The notes: generated by a model from the sequence alone, not told the origin. 64,000 bases of DNA from Spinactinospora alkalitolerans (GCF_013408795.1 NZ_JACCCC010000001.1:3596001-3660000), one strand, 5' to 3'; numbered from the stretch's first letter, positions 23,760 to 35,875 are shown. Made by a program: numbers and translations.

Positions 23760-24806
23760 ATGCGCCCAGTCCATCTGCCGGTCAGTGTGCTGGAGCACTT
23801 CTACCGCGGTGGGGCCGCGATCGCGGAGCTGCGGGGCGGTCCGCCGCGATGTGAACGCTCACCCGAGGAGTGGCTCGGGTCGGTGACCACCCGCTTCGGC
23901 GCGTCCACCGACGGACTGAGCCGCCTGCCCGGCGGGACGCTGCTGCGCGACGCCGTGGCGGCCGACCCGCAGGCGTGGCTGGGCCCGGAGCACCGCGAAC
24001 GGCTGGGCGACGAGACCGCGCTCCTGGTCAAGCTGATCGACGCCGGCGAGCGCCTGCCGGTGCACCTCCACCCCGACCGGGGCTTCGCGCAGCGGCACCT
24101 GTCGTGCCGCCACGGCAAGACCGAGGCGTGGATGGTGCTCGACGCGGAACCGGGGACGACCGCCCACGTGGGCTTCTCCCGCCCCGTCGGCCGCGGCGAG
24201 CTCGCCGACCTGGTGGCGCGCCAGGACACCGACGGCCTGCTCGCCCGGATGCACGAGTTCACCCTGCACCCCGGCGACGCGGTCCTCGTCCCCGCCGGCC
24301 TGCCGCACGCCCTGGGCGCCGGAGCCTTCGTGGCCGAGGTGCAGGAGCCCACCGACTTCTCCATCCTGCTGGACTGGCAGGGCTTCGCCGTGGACGGTCC
24401 GGTCGAGGGGCACCTGGGCCTGGGGTTCGACGTCGCCCTGGAGGCCGTCCGCCGCGACGCGCTGCCCCGCTCCGAGGCCGAGGAACTGGTACGCCGCAGC
24501 GCCCTGGACGCGCCCGCAGCGGACCGGCCCCGCGCCCTCCTCCCCGCGGCCGCGGCCCCCTACTTCCGCGCCGAACTGCTGCGGCCCGCCCGGGGCCTCC
24601 CCGTCCCGCAGGGGTTCGCCGCCCTCCTCGTCCTCGACGGCCGGGGGACGCTGCGCCCGCGCACCGGTGCGGACGTCGCCCTACGGCGCGGCGACGCCCT
24701 GGTGCTGCCGCACGCCGCCGGGCCCCACACCCTCAACGGGGACCTGCGCGCCCTGCTCTTCCGACCGCCCGGCCCCGACCACGGGACCGGATCCCCCACT
24801 CCGTGA
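23760..24806 (+). CDS. manA: Mannose-6-phosphate isomerase, class I
   Basis: Cytoplasmic zinc isomerase of 348 aa interconverting mannose 6-phosphate and fructose 6-phosphate. The zinc ligands lie in LPVHLHPDRGFAQ and in the KTEAWMVLDAEP segment; the late PAGLPHALGAGAFVAEVQEP block completes the cupin site. The start at 23760 is chosen because TGGAGG sits seven bases before it. It is the first gene of a likely operon with a sugar ABC importer (51 bases to the next gene) under the divergent LacI regulator, suggesting the imported sugar enters via mannose/fructose phosphates. Confidence 0.88.
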   Translation: MRPVHLPVSVLEHFYRGGAAIAELRGGPPRCERSPEEWLGSVTTRFGASTDGLSRLPGGTLLRDAVAADPQAWLGPEHRERLGDETALLVKLIDAGERLPVHLHPDRGFAQRHLSCRHGKTEAWMVLDAEPGTTAHVGFSRPVGRGELADLVARQDTDGLLARMHEFTLHPGDAVLVPAGLPHALGAGAFVAEVQEPTDFSILLDWQGFAVDGPVEGHLGLGFDVALEAVRRDALPRSEAEELVRRSALDAPAADRPRALLPAAAAPYFRAELLRPARGLPVPQGFAALLVLDGRGTLRPRTGADVALRRGDALVLPHAAGPHTLNGDLRALLFRPPGPDHGTGSPTP

Positions 24807-24857
24807 ACCGCGCTCCCAGCGAAAAGCGGCGACCACTCGTTCGAGAGGAATCCAGGC

Positions 24858-25822
24858 ATGCCGAACCACCGCAGGCCCACCAAGGCGATCACGATGCTGT
24901 CCATCGGTGTTCTGGCCCTCGCCGGCTGCAGCGAGGAGCCCATGGGCGTCGGGCAGGACGCCGCCGACGACGGCGGCGAGGTGCAGACCGTGGGGCTGAT
25001 GGTCCAGGACCTCAGCAACCCGTTCTTCACCTCCATGCAGGAGGGCGTCGAGGAGGCCGCCGAGGAGATGGGCGCCACCGTCATCACCGAGGACGGCCGC
25101 CAGGACCTCGGCGCCCAGAACGCCCACATCGACTCATTCGTCCAGCAGCAGATCGACGTCCTGCTGATCAACCCGGTCGACTCCGAGGGGATCGCCCCAG
25201 CCGTGCAGCGGGCCGTGGACGCCGGCATCACCGTGGTCGCCGTGGACGTCACCGCTGAAGGCGCCCAGGCCACCATCACCTCCGACAACGTCCAGGCCGG
25301 CGAGCAGGTCTGCACGCACCTGTTCGAGGAGATGGGCGGCGAGGGCGACATCCTCATCGTCGACGGCACCCCGATCTCCTCCATCCAGGACCGGGTGGAG
25401 GGCTGCGAGAACGTCCTGGAGGACTATCCCGACATCGAGGTGGTCGGCCACCAGAACGGCGACAACAACCGCAGCGAGGCGCTGGACATCGCCACCGACA
25501 TGCTCACGGCCAGTCCCGACGTCGACGGAATCTTCGCCGTCAACGACCCCACGGCACTGGGCGCGGCGCTGGCCGCCGAGCAGGCCGGCCTGGACGACCT
25601 GAAGATCGTCGGCGTCGACGGCGCGCCCGAGGCCGAGGAGGAGATGGCCGAGGAGGACTCGATGCTCATCGCGACCGCGGCGCAGGATCCCGAGCTGCTG
25701 GGCGTGCGCGGACTGGAGATGGCCGCGGACCTGCGCGCCGGTGAGGAGCTGGAGGAGGACACCATCCTCGTCGAGACCACCCTGGTCACCCCCGGCGACC
25801 TCGCCGACTACGAGGGGTGGCG

Positions 25823-25826
<4 letters not shown>
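24858..25826 (+). CDS. Sugar ABC transporter substrate-binding lipoprotein (RbsB type)
   Basis: Extracellular binding protein of 322 aa with lipobox LALAGC (Cys24), then a periplasmic-binding-protein-4 fold: VGLMVQDLSNPFFTSMQEGV, DVLLINPVDSEGIAPAVQRA, FAVNDPTALGAALAAEQAGL. This is the ribose/galactose/fructose class. It is unusually acidic. The stop overlaps the ATPase start (GTGA). The ligand cannot be assigned; manA alongside favours a hexose. Confidence 0.9.
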
Positions 25827-27357
<1,531 letters not shown>

Positions 27358-27361
<4 letters not shown>

Positions 27362-28365
27362 TCGGGACGAGTCGCTCCACACCGGCGCAGAACCCCTCCG
27401 CCGGCGGCCCCGCGGGAGCCCGGCCGGGGCGGCCCAGGACCGCGGTGCTGTGGGACCGCTACGGCATCCTCGGCGTGCTGGTGCTGCTGGTCGCCCTCAT
27501 GGCCGTCATCGCGCCGAACTTCTTCACCCTCGGCAACGCCTTCAACATCGCCAGGGCGACGTCGATCAACGCCATCCTGGCCGCGGGGATGACCCTGGTC
27601 ATCCTCACCCGCGGCATCGACCTGTCGGTGGGCTCCAACCTCGCGGTCAGCGGCGTCGTCTCGGTGCTGCTGTGGACCGCGGGCATGCCCGCCCCGGTGT
27701 GCGTGCTGGTCGGCATCCTCGTCGGGGCGCTGTTCGGCCTGGTCAACGGGGCCCTGGTGGCCTACCTGGCCCTGCCGGCCTTCATCGTCACGCTGGGCGG
27801 GCTGACCTACCTGCGCGGAACCGCCTACCTGCTGACCGACGGCCGCCCGCTCATCGCCGACGACCTGGGATTCCACCTCATGGGCAACGGGTTCATCGTG
27901 GCGGTCCCGGTGCCCGTGGTGATCATGCTCGGGGTCTTCCTGGCGCTGTGGTTCCTGCTGCGCTTCACCCGGTTCGGCACCGAGGTCTACGCCATCGGCG
28001 GCAACCCCGAGGCGGCGCGCCTGGCCGGGATCAGGGTCAAGTGGACCCTGGTGAAGGTCTACGTCATCGCGGGCGCCTGCGCCGGCCTGGCCGGCGTGCT
28101 GTTCTCGGCGCGGGTGATGTCGGGTCAGCCCACCGCCGGCGAGACCTACGAGCTCGACGCGATCGCCGCGGTGGTCCTGGGCGGCACCAGCCTCCTGGGC
28201 GGGGTCGGCACGGTGCAGCGGACCCTGATCGGCGCGATGATCATGGGCGTGCTCAGCAACGGCCTGCTGCTGATGAACGTGCCGTTCTTCTACCAGCTGA
28301 TCATCAAAGGCGGCGTGATCGTCCTCGCCGTGGCGATCGACGGCTTGAAGAACTGGAAGCGCTGA
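27358..28365 (+). CDS. Sugar ABC transporter permease (RbsC type)
   Basis: Membrane protein of 335 aa with about nine to ten helices after a Pro/Arg-rich cytoplasmic N-terminus. Family motifs are LTRGIDLSVGSNLAVSGVVS, TLGGLTYLRGTAYLLTDGRP, YAIGGNPEAARLAGIRVKWT and the C-terminal GTSLLGGVGTVQRTLIGAMI with NVPFFYQLIIKGGVIVLAV. It starts inside the ATPase stop codon and completes the SBP-ATPase-permease set. Confidence 0.93.
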
Positions 28366-28401
28366 GCGCCACGGCGGGGACGGCCGGTCGGACGGCGGTG
28401 C

Positions 28402-28848
28402 TCACCCGGGGCGGGGTGAGGCGTGGGCCGGAGCGGGGGCGTCATCGTCGCGGAGGCGACGGACGGCCGAGTCCAGGGACCAGCTCCCCGGCCCCAGCAC
28501 GGCGATGAGCAGGAACGCCCAGCAGTACATCGCCGCCAGCTCACCGCCGTTGTTCAGTGGCAGCAGCGCTTCGGGCTGGTGGGACATGAAGTAGGCGTAG
28601 GCCATCGAGCCGGACGCGAGCGTCGCGCAGGGACGGCTGAGCAACCCGACGAGGACGAGCACGCCGCAGACCAGTTGGATCAGCGCGGCCCACCAGCCGG
28701 GCCAGAGGCCGAACTCCAAGGCCTGCCCGGTGCCGCGGCTGCCGCCGAACACGCCGAACAGGGAGGCCATTCCGTGCAGCAGGAACATCAATGCCGTCAC
28801 GGCGCGAAACAGTGAGAGCACCGATTCGCGGAATTGGTTCATGTTCAT
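28402..28848 (-). CDS. DoxX family membrane protein
   Basis: Protein of 148 aa with four membrane helices: LFRAVTALMFLLHGMASLFG, AALIQLVCGVLVLVGLLSRP, CATLASGSMAYAYFM and MYCWAFLLIAVLGPG. The helix 1 Leu-His-Gly pattern and the SMAYAYFMSHQPEALLPLNN segment are DoxX hallmarks. These proteins are linked to redox or quinone-related membrane functions, not precisely known. The ATG at 28848 has AAGGTG upstream. It converges on the permease gene with 36 bases between. Confidence 0.85.
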   Translation of the reverse strand: MNMNQFRESVLSLFRAVTALMFLLHGMASLFGVFGGSRGTGQALEFGLWPGWWAALIQLVCGVLVLVGLLSRPCATLASGSMAYAYFMSHQPEALLPLNNGGELAAMYCWAFLLIAVLGPGSWSLDSAVRRLRDDDAPAPAHASPRPG

Positions 28849-29501
28849 GGGGGGACACCTTGCAGAAGTGATGGTCGGCGGGAACGCCGGGGCGGGTACG
28901 GGCCACACCGGGTCATCGGCGGTGTCTCCCCCTCAGGGCACGCCGAATCAATGGCGGATCGCTTCCGATCCGCCCGTTCCCCGGGAAAATCCCAGGTGCG
29001 GGCAGGGAAAAGGGACGGACTCGCTGAGAAACGGTCCGATCGTGCGGTCAGGGAATGGTGATTCCAGACGCCATCGACTCTGACAGCTACTTACTTGCCT
29101 GCTCAGGCACTGTTTCGAACACGGTGGGACCGTGTTCGCCGCCAATCCGGCGATGTTCTTCCCCACTGCGGGCGGACCCGGATATGGATCGGCGGACGGC
29201 CGCCCGCGATCCCCGCAGCCGGACGTATCGCATTCTCACGAGGTGGCTGATGGACCGATCGAATGTGATCAATTCACTGGAATACCTCAGCGCGGCTTTT
29301 CACAGTAGAGTGGCGCTTGACGCATAAAATGTCAACACGCGGTAGACAGGAACGGCCGCATCGGCCGTGTTTCGGGGCCGGGGAGCCGAACGGGGCCGCT
29401 CCACGGCGGCGGCCGTTTCGGTCGTCCGAATACGGCACCGCGTCGCCCCGGTCACCCGTGTCGGCTCCGCGCAACGACGTCGGGTGTGCCAAGATCCCCA
29501 C
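28849..29501. other. Gene-free region of about 650 bases with an inverted repeat
   Basis: No ORF with actinomycete codon bias is seen. It is less GC-rich than its surroundings. GAACACGGT-GGG-ACCGTGTTC (29117-29137) is a perfect nine-base inverted repeat that could be an operator or a small hairpin. TTGACGCATAAAATGTCAA near 29310-29330 is a five-base inverted repeat containing promoter-like TTGAC sequences on both strands. It holds the promoters of the DoxX gene and of the downstream esterase gene. Confidence 0.5.
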
Positions 29502-30683
29502 ATGTCGATGACAACCCTGAGTAATCGAAGCATCGCACTGGGCTCTGCGATGCTGGTCTCCGCGGCCCTGATCGCCGGAGGCGCCGCGACCGGCACCGCC
29601 CACGCCGAAGCGCCCGGAGTCCGGCTGATCGGGGTGCACGACCTGCCCCGCGACCTCACCGTCGACGGGACCACCGTCGGCGGCCTCTCCGGCATCGACC
29701 GGCATCCGCGCACCGGCGAGTACCTGATGATCAGTGACGACCGCTCGACCATCGGACCGGCCCGCTACTACACCGCCGACATCGAGATCTCCGCCGACGG
29801 CGTCGACGCCGTCGACCTGACCTCGGTCACCGAGCTCACCAGGGCCGACGGCAGCGCCTACCCGCCCTACAAGGAGTCCGTCGACAACCCCTGCACCGCG
29901 CCCCAGGCGGTCTGCGACCGCAACGGGGCCGTCGACCCCGAAGAGCTGCGCGTCGACCCCGTCAGCGGGCGGGTGTGGTGGAGCACCGAAGGCACCTTCA
30001 AGGGCGAGACGCTGCTCAACCCGGCCCTGCGCGTGTCCGGCGACGGCCGCACCGTCCGCACGTTCCCGCTGCCCGAGAGTTTCCGGTTCGATCCGGAGGG
30101 CCGCAGCGGTCCCCGGGGCAACCTCACCCTGGAGGCGTTCACCTTCATCGACGGCGGCGCGCGCGTCACCACCGCGCTCGAAGGCCCGCTGATTCAGGAC
30201 GGGCCCGAGCCCACTCCGCAGCACGGCGCGCTCACCAGGATCACCGAGCACGCCCGGTCCGGTGCCGTGACCGCGCAGTACGCCTACCCGCTCGACCCCG
30301 TGTTCGCCGAGCCCACGGCGCAGGACTACATGGACAACGGGGTCCCCGCGATCCTGTCCACCGGCGAGGACGGGCACTACCTGGTGCTGGAGCGCGGCTA
30401 CTCCGACGGCAACGGCTACAGCATCCGGCTGTTCGCCGTCGACACCGCAGGGGCCGACGACATCCGCGACGTGGCGGCGCTGGCCGGGTCCCCCGAGGTC
30501 GAGCCGGTGCGCAAGACCCTGATCGCCGACCTCGGGGACCTGGGCGTCGACCCGGTCTTCAACGTCGAAGGCATGACCTGGGGCCCGGAGCGGCCCAACG
30601 GCGACCGCACCCTGGTCATGGTCGTCGACGACAACTTCTCCGACGAGGAGAGGACCCAGGTCATCGCGCTCGCCATCGCATAG
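29502..30683 (+). CDS. Secreted esterase-like phytase-domain protein
   Basis: Exported protein of 393 aa. The signal peptide IALGSAMLVSAALIAGGAAT ends near TAHAEA. The body matches the 'esterase-like activity of phytase' beta-propeller domain: GGLSGIDRHPRTGEYLMISD, NLTLEAFTFIDGG, AILSTGEDGHYLVLERGYS and FNVEGMTWGPERPNGDRTLV. It likely hydrolyses a phosphate or carboxyl ester outside the cell. It stands alone, with a perfect hairpin terminator 14 bases after the stop. The ATG has a weak ribosome site. Confidence 0.85.
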   Translation: MSMTTLSNRSIALGSAMLVSAALIAGGAATGTAHAEAPGVRLIGVHDLPRDLTVDGTTVGGLSGIDRHPRTGEYLMISDDRSTIGPARYYTADIEISADGVDAVDLTSVTELTRADGSAYPPYKESVDNPCTAPQAVCDRNGAVDPEELRVDPVSGRVWWSTEGTFKGETLLNPALRVSGDGRTVRTFPLPESFRFDPEGRSGPRGNLTLEAFTFIDGGARVTTALEGPLIQDGPEPTPQHGALTRITEHARSGAVTAQYAYPLDPVFAEPTAQDYMDNGVPAILSTGEDGHYLVLERGYSDGNGYSIRLFAVDTAGADDIRDVAALAGSPEVEPVRKTLIADLGDLGVDPVFNVEGMTWGPERPNGDRTLVMVVDDNFSDEERTQVIALAIA

Positions 30684-30696
30684 TCCGCCGCAGGGC

Positions 30697-30724
30697 GCGG
30701 CCTCCGGCATCCGCCGGAGGCCGC
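30697..30724 (+). terminator. Hairpin terminator of the esterase gene
   Basis: GCGGCCTCCGGC and GCCGGAGGCCGC form a perfect 12-base stem with loop ATCC, starting 14 bases after the stop codon. No U-tract follows. Confidence 0.8.
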
Positions 30725-30824
30725 GAAGCGGCCGCGCCGTCCCCGCCGGCGACTCCCGTACCACGGTGGTCACTGCGCCGGCTCCGGCCGAACAGAACCG
30801 AACACCGTTAGGGGACGCTGGTCT

Positions 30825-30838
30825 ACCGACCGGTCGGT
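30825..30838. promoter_or_regulatory. TetR-type operator upstream of the alcohol dehydrogenase gene
   Basis: ACCGACCGGTCGGT is a perfect 14-base palindrome of the kind bound by TetR regulators of lipid and fatty-acid genes. TATAGG (30841-30846) right after it is a plausible -10 box about 40 bases before the dehydrogenase ATG. No TetR gene adjoins, so a regulator elsewhere is implied. Confidence 0.6.
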
Positions 30839-30885
30839 CTTATAGGGTCGCGTCAACTCCGATCCACCGTGCGCTGGGAGAGACG

Positions 30886-31983
30886 ATGACCACGACCGTC
30901 CAGGCTGTCGTTCTGCCGAAGGCGGGAACACCGCCCCACATCGGCGAACTGCTCTTGCCCGCCCCCGGGCCCGGCGAGGTCAGGGTCAGGCTCGCGGCAG
31001 CGGGGGTGTGCCACTCCGACCTCTCCCTGGCCAACGGCACGCTCCCCCAGCCGGCCCCGGCCGTGCTCGGGCACGAGGGGGCGGGCACCGTGGTCGAGGT
31101 GGGCCCGGAGGTGAGCGGCGTGGCCCCGGGGCAGCGGGTCATCCTGAACTGGGCCCCGGCCTGCCGCGCGTGCTGGTTCTGCCGCCATGACGAGCCCTAC
31201 CTGTGCGAGCACGCCCTCGACGGCGGCCGGCGCTCCTACGCCACGCTGTCCGACGGCACCCCGGTCCACCCGGGGCTGGGCGTCGGCACGTTCGCCGAGG
31301 AGACGGTGGTCCCCGAGAACGCCGTGGTGCCGCTGCCCGACGGCATCCCGCTGCACACGGCCGCGCTGCTGGGGTGCGCGGTGCTCACCGGCGTGGGCGC
31401 CGTGGCCAACTCCGCGCGCGTGCGCCCCGGCGAGTCCGTCGCCGTCGTCGGCCTGGGCGGCGTCGGCCTGGCCGTCCTGCAGGGGGCGCGGCTGGCCGGA
31501 GCCGGCCCGATCATCGCCGTGGACGTCTCCGAGGCCAAGAAGGACCTGGCCCTGGAGCTGGGGGCGACCCACTTCGTGCCGGTCACCGACGACCTGGGCA
31601 CGGAGGTCCGGGCGCTCACCGAGGGCCGGGGCGCCGACCACGCCTTCGAGGTCGTCGGTTCCAGCGCGGCCATCCGCTCGGCCTGGAGCGTGACCCGGCG
31701 CGGCGGGACGACCACCGTCGTGGGCGCCGGGGCAAAGGACGACCTGCTGCACCTCAGCGCGCTGGAGATCTTCCACTTCGCGCGCACCCTGCGCGGATGC
31801 GTGTACGGCTCCTGCGACCCCGAACGCGACGTCCCCGTTCTGGCCGGCCACGTCCGGGACGGAGCGATCGACCTGGGCACGATGGTGACCGATGAGATCA
31901 CCCTGGGCGAGGTGCCCGACGCGTTCCAGCGGATGCTGGAGGGCAGGGGCGCCCGCTCGCTCATCCGGTTCGACCGTTCCTAG
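30886..31983 (+). CDS. Zinc-dependent alcohol dehydrogenase
   Basis: Medium-chain dehydrogenase of 365 aa. Catalytic zinc site: Cys and Asp/Ser in AAGVCHSDLSLANG, GHEGAGTVVEVG, and a late Cys in GCAVLTGVGAV. Structural zinc site: CRACWFCRHDEPYLC. NAD-binding GLGGVGLAVLQGA. It resembles class III-like alcohol dehydrogenases of lipid-degrading actinobacteria. It is the first gene of a likely pair with the acyl-CoA synthetase 168 bases downstream, converting an alcohol to an aldehyde/acid that is then activated. A TetR-type palindrome overlaps its promoter. Confidence 0.9.
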   Translation: MTTTVQAVVLPKAGTPPHIGELLLPAPGPGEVRVRLAAAGVCHSDLSLANGTLPQPAPAVLGHEGAGTVVEVGPEVSGVAPGQRVILNWAPACRACWFCRHDEPYLCEHALDGGRRSYATLSDGTPVHPGLGVGTFAEETVVPENAVVPLPDGIPLHTAALLGCAVLTGVGAVANSARVRPGESVAVVGLGGVGLAVLQGARLAGAGPIIAVDVSEAKKDLALELGATHFVPVTDDLGTEVRALTEGRGADHAFEVVGSSAAIRSAWSVTRRGGTTTVVGAGAKDDLLHLSALEIFHFARTLRGCVYGSCDPERDVPVLAGHVRDGAIDLGTMVTDEITLGEVPDAFQRMLEGRGARSLIRFDRS

Positions 31984-32151
31984 GGCCCGGGGCGGCTCGG
32001 CCGCGTCCCGGCGCCCCGACCCCCTCGGCGCGAGCCGGGAGCACCCGGTCTCCTTCGGCCTCCCCTCCCGCCGTCTTCCGCCTTGAAGGAGCACTCCAGC
32101 GACGCCCGACCCGCCCGGCGCCGTCCGGGCCCCGACCGATTCGGAGCAGCC

Positions 32152-33882
32152 ATGACAGACCCCACCCCGCGCCCCCTGCGTTCGATGGCCGCGGTCACCG
32201 CCCAGCTCCTCACCGCCGGCAGTCCCTTCGAAATGGAGCGCGTCCCGGTCGCGGGCACGCCGACCCGCGTCTGGAAGCAGGCGCCACCGCACATGCGGGC
32301 CGTGCTGGAGGGCAGCCTCCAGCACGGCGACCGCCCGGCGCTCGTCTACGGCGACGAGCGGATCTCGCACGCCGAGTACTTCCGGCGGGCCGCGACGCTG
32401 GCCCGGCGGCTGGCCGACGACTACGGCGTGGTCAAGGGCGACCGAGTGGCGATCGCCATGCGCAACTACCCCGAGTGGGTGGTCTCGTTCTTCGCCGCGG
32501 CGAGCATCGGCGCGATCGTGGTCCCGTTGAACGCCTGGTGGGTCGCGAGCGAGCTGGAATTCGGGCTGAGCGACAGCGGGGCCAAGGTGCTCATCGCCGA
32601 CGGCGAGCGGCTGGAGGCCCTGGCCGACGTGCTGCCCGGCCTCGACGTCGCGACGATCGCGGCGCGCTGCGACACCGAACCGCCGGCCGGGGTACGGACG
32701 TGGTGCGAGGTGCTGGGCGAGGTCTCCGAGGACGCGGCACTGCCCGATGTCGAACTGCACCCCGACGACCCCGCGACGATCTTCTACACCTCCGGCACCA
32801 CCGGCCTGCCCAAGGGCGCGCTGGGGTCGCACCGCAACCTGGTCTCCAACATCGTCTCGGCCTCCTACGTCCGGGCCCGCACCTTCATGCGCGTCGGCTT
32901 CGAGTTCGACGACGTCCTGGCCCTGGCCGACCAGCTACCGCCCTCGGTGATCCTGTGCGTGGTGCCGCTGTTCCACGCCACCGGAGCCCAGACCGTCATG
33001 CTGCCCACGTTCGCCGGGGGCGGCACCCTGGTGCTGATGTACAGGTGGAACGCCGAGAAGGCGCTGGAGCTGGTCGAGCGCGAGCAGGTCACCGGCATCA
33101 CGGGCGTGCCCTCGATGCTGTCGGAGATGCTGGCCTCCCCCAGGCTGGCCGAGCACGACGTCTCCAGCCTCACCACGCTGGGCAGCGGCGGCGCTCCGGC
33201 CGCACCGGCGCTGGTGGCGCGGGCCCAGGAGCGGCTGCACGAGTCGCTGCTGCTGGGGTCGGGCTACGGGCTCACCGAGTGCTCGGCGCTGGCGACCACC
33301 AACGGGGGCCCCGACTACCTGCTGCGACCCGACAGCGTCGGCGTCCCGGTGGCCGTGGTCGACATCAAGATCGTCGACCCCGTGGGAACCGAGCTGCCGC
33401 CCGGCGAGGTGGGCGAGGTGTGGATCCGCGGCCCGGGCATCGTGCACGGGTACTGGAACCGGCCCGACGCCTCGGCCGAGGCCATCACCGACGGCTGGCT
33501 GCACACCGGCGACCTGGGGCGTCTCGACGAGGAGGGGTTCGTCTACATCGTCGACCGCGCCAAGGACATGATCATCCGCGGCGGGGAGAACGTCTACTGC
33601 GCCGAGGTCGAGGCGGCGATCCACGAGCACCCGGCGGTCGCCGACGTGGCCGTGGTCGGCGTGGCGCACGAGGTGCTGGGCGAGGAGGTCGGCGCGGTGG
33701 TGCGGCTGCTGCCGGACGGCTCGCTGGAGGAGGCGGAGCTGCGCGCGTTCCTGGCCGGGCGGCTGGCCGCGTTCAAGATCCCCGCGCACATCCGCATGAG
33801 CGACTCCGACCTCCCCCGCAACGCGGCCGGCAAGCTGCTGAAGAAGCAGTTGCGGGAGACGTTCCGGGTCCCCGCTCCCTGA
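32152..33882 (+). CDS. Long/medium-chain acyl-CoA synthetase (AMP-binding)
   Basis: Enzyme of 576 aa. The AMP-binding P-loop is IFYTSGTTGLPKGALG, adenine region GYGLTECSALATTNGG, the TGDLGRLDEEGFVYIVDR block, and the C-terminal lysine in PRNAAGKLLKK. It activates a carboxylic acid to its CoA thioester with ATP. ATG at 32152 follows GGAG. It probably follows the alcohol dehydrogenase on one transcript. Convergent with the PKS, only 29 bases apart, which hints at but does not prove a shared role in acyl supply. Confidence 0.9.
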   Translation: MTDPTPRPLRSMAAVTAQLLTAGSPFEMERVPVAGTPTRVWKQAPPHMRAVLEGSLQHGDRPALVYGDERISHAEYFRRAATLARRLADDYGVVKGDRVAIAMRNYPEWVVSFFAAASIGAIVVPLNAWWVASELEFGLSDSGAKVLIADGERLEALADVLPGLDVATIAARCDTEPPAGVRTWCEVLGEVSEDAALPDVELHPDDPATIFYTSGTTGLPKGALGSHRNLVSNIVSASYVRARTFMRVGFEFDDVLALADQLPPSVILCVVPLFHATGAQTVMLPTFAGGGTLVLMYRWNAEKALELVEREQVTGITGVPSMLSEMLASPRLAEHDVSSLTTLGSGGAPAAPALVARAQERLHESLLLGSGYGLTECSALATTNGGPDYLLRPDSVGVPVAVVDIKIVDPVGTELPPGEVGEVWIRGPGIVHGYWNRPDASAEAITDGWLHTGDLGRLDEEGFVYIVDRAKDMIIRGGENVYCAEVEAAIHEHPAVADVAVVGVAHEVLGEEVGAVVRLLPDGSLEEAELRAFLAGRLAAFKIPAHIRMSDSDLPRNAAGKLLKKQLRETFRVPAP

Positions 33883-35875
33883 CCTCCTGCGGAGTCCCCG
33901 CGCATCGGTCGTCAGCGGACGGTTCCCGAGAGCCACGCGTGCAGGGTCCGGGCGGTCGCATCGGCGTGCTCCTCCATCATGGTGAAGTGGTCCCCGGGGA
34001 CGTCCAGCCGGACGTGCGGCCGCTCCCACGCGGGCCGGCCGCCGCCGGCCTCCGGCTCGCCGATGACGGATCGCGCGGGGCGGACCAGCACGGTCGGGGT
34101 GGTGATCGGTCGCGGAGCCCAGTCGGCGAACAGGCGGAGGTAGCCGCCCATCGCGGTCACCGCCGCGGCGTCGACGATCCCGAACTCCCGCTCCCTGTCG
34201 GTGATCCCGGCCTGGAGGAGCGGAAGGACCGCGGCGTCCCCCGGGAGCGGGGTGTCCAGCAGCACCAGCGCGCTCGGGGCGGCGCCCAGGTCTTCGAGAC
34301 GGGCGGTCACGGCATGGGCGATCCAGCCGCCGGAGGAGCGCCCGACCAGGGCGAACCGGCCGCCGGCGCGGCTCCGCAGGACGACTTCGGCCTGCATGTC
34401 CACGACGGCGTCCACGGTGGCGGGCAGCGGCTCCCCCTCGGCGAACCCCGGTTCCGGCAGGACCGAGACGTCGCGCAGGCCGCGCAGGCCCGTGGCGAAC
34501 CTGGTGAACTCCTGGACGCCGGAGATCATCGTCAGCGAGGGGAAGCAGATGAGTTCCGGCGCGTCGGACCCGTGTGAGAGCCGGACCGGGTCGGCCGGCT
34601 CGCCGTACTCCTCGGCCGTGCCGAACCCGGGGCGCAGCCGGGCCGCCGTCTCCGCCAGCCGGATGCCCTCCTCGGTCCTGCCCATGCGGCAGGCCCGGCG
34701 GAACAGCGAGACGATCCCGTCCTCCGACGGGCGCGCCGGCTCCGGCCGCTCGTCCGGGCCGTCGGCGTGCGGGGTCGGCAGCAGTGTCCCGATGTGGCGG
34801 GCGAGCGCCGCGGGGGTCGAGTGGGTGAAGACCAGGGCGGCGGGGAGCCGGAGTCCGGTGGCGGCGTTGAGGCGGTTGCGGAGTTCGACGGCGGTGAGCG
34901 AGTCGAACCCGAGCTCCAGGAATCCACGGTCGGCCTCGACGGCGTCGGGCGTGGAATGGCCCAGCACGTCGGCCGCCTGCGCGCGCACCAGGTCGAGCAG
35001 GGCGGGTCCGCGCCGGGCGCCGGGCGGCTCGGTGCGGCTCCGGAGCGGCCCGTCTCCCGCCGAGCCGGCGTCGGGGCCGGCCGCGGCCCTGCGGGGCGGC
35101 CGGACGAGTTCCCTGAACAGCGGCGGGACGGCGTCGGCCGTGCGGGCGCGCAGTGCGGGAAGGTCCAGGGGCAGCGGCAGCACGTGGGGCTCCTCGCCGT
35201 CCACCGCGGCGTCGAAGAGCTCCAGCCCCTCGTCGGCGGTGAGCGCGGCGGCCATCCCCATGCGGCGCATGCGGGTCAGGTCGGTTCGGTCGAGGTGGCC
35301 GGTCATGCCACTGCGCCGCTCCCACAACCCCCACGCCAGCGAGACCCCGGGCAGCCCACGCGCCCGCCGATAGTGGGCCAACCCGTCCAGGAACGCGTTG
35401 GCCGCGGCGTAGTTGCCCTGCCCCGGATTGCCCAGCGTGCCCGCTGCCGAGGAGAACAGCACGAACGCCGCCAGGTCCATCTGCTCGGTGAGCTCATGCA
35501 GATACCAGGCCGCATCAACCTTGGGACGCAACACGGCATCGACCCGCTCAGGAGTCAGCGACGTGACCACACCATCGTCCAACACACCCGCGGCATGCAC
35601 CACCGCAGTCAGCGGGCGGTCGTCGGGGATCGCCTTCAGCACCGCGGCCAGCGCGTCGCGGTCAGCCACATCACAGGCCCGCACCTCGACCTCGGCTCCG
35701 GCCCCCTCCAACTCCGCCACCAGCCCCGCCGCACCACCGACCCCACCCCGGCCCACCAACAGCAGACGGCGCACCCCGTGCACCGCGACCAGATGCCGAG
35801 CCACCAACCCACCCAACACCCCCGTACCACCCGTGACCAGCACCGTCCCACAAGGATCCACACGCCGCGGCACCC

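Noticed and set aside
29055-29327. 90-codon plus-strand frame in the gap before the esterase gene
   Set aside because: No ribosome site, no domain, codon use unlike its neighbours.
30853-32832. 659-codon minus-strand frame opposite the dehydrogenase and synthetase genes
   Set aside because: It crosses two real genes and their spacer, with no domain similarity.
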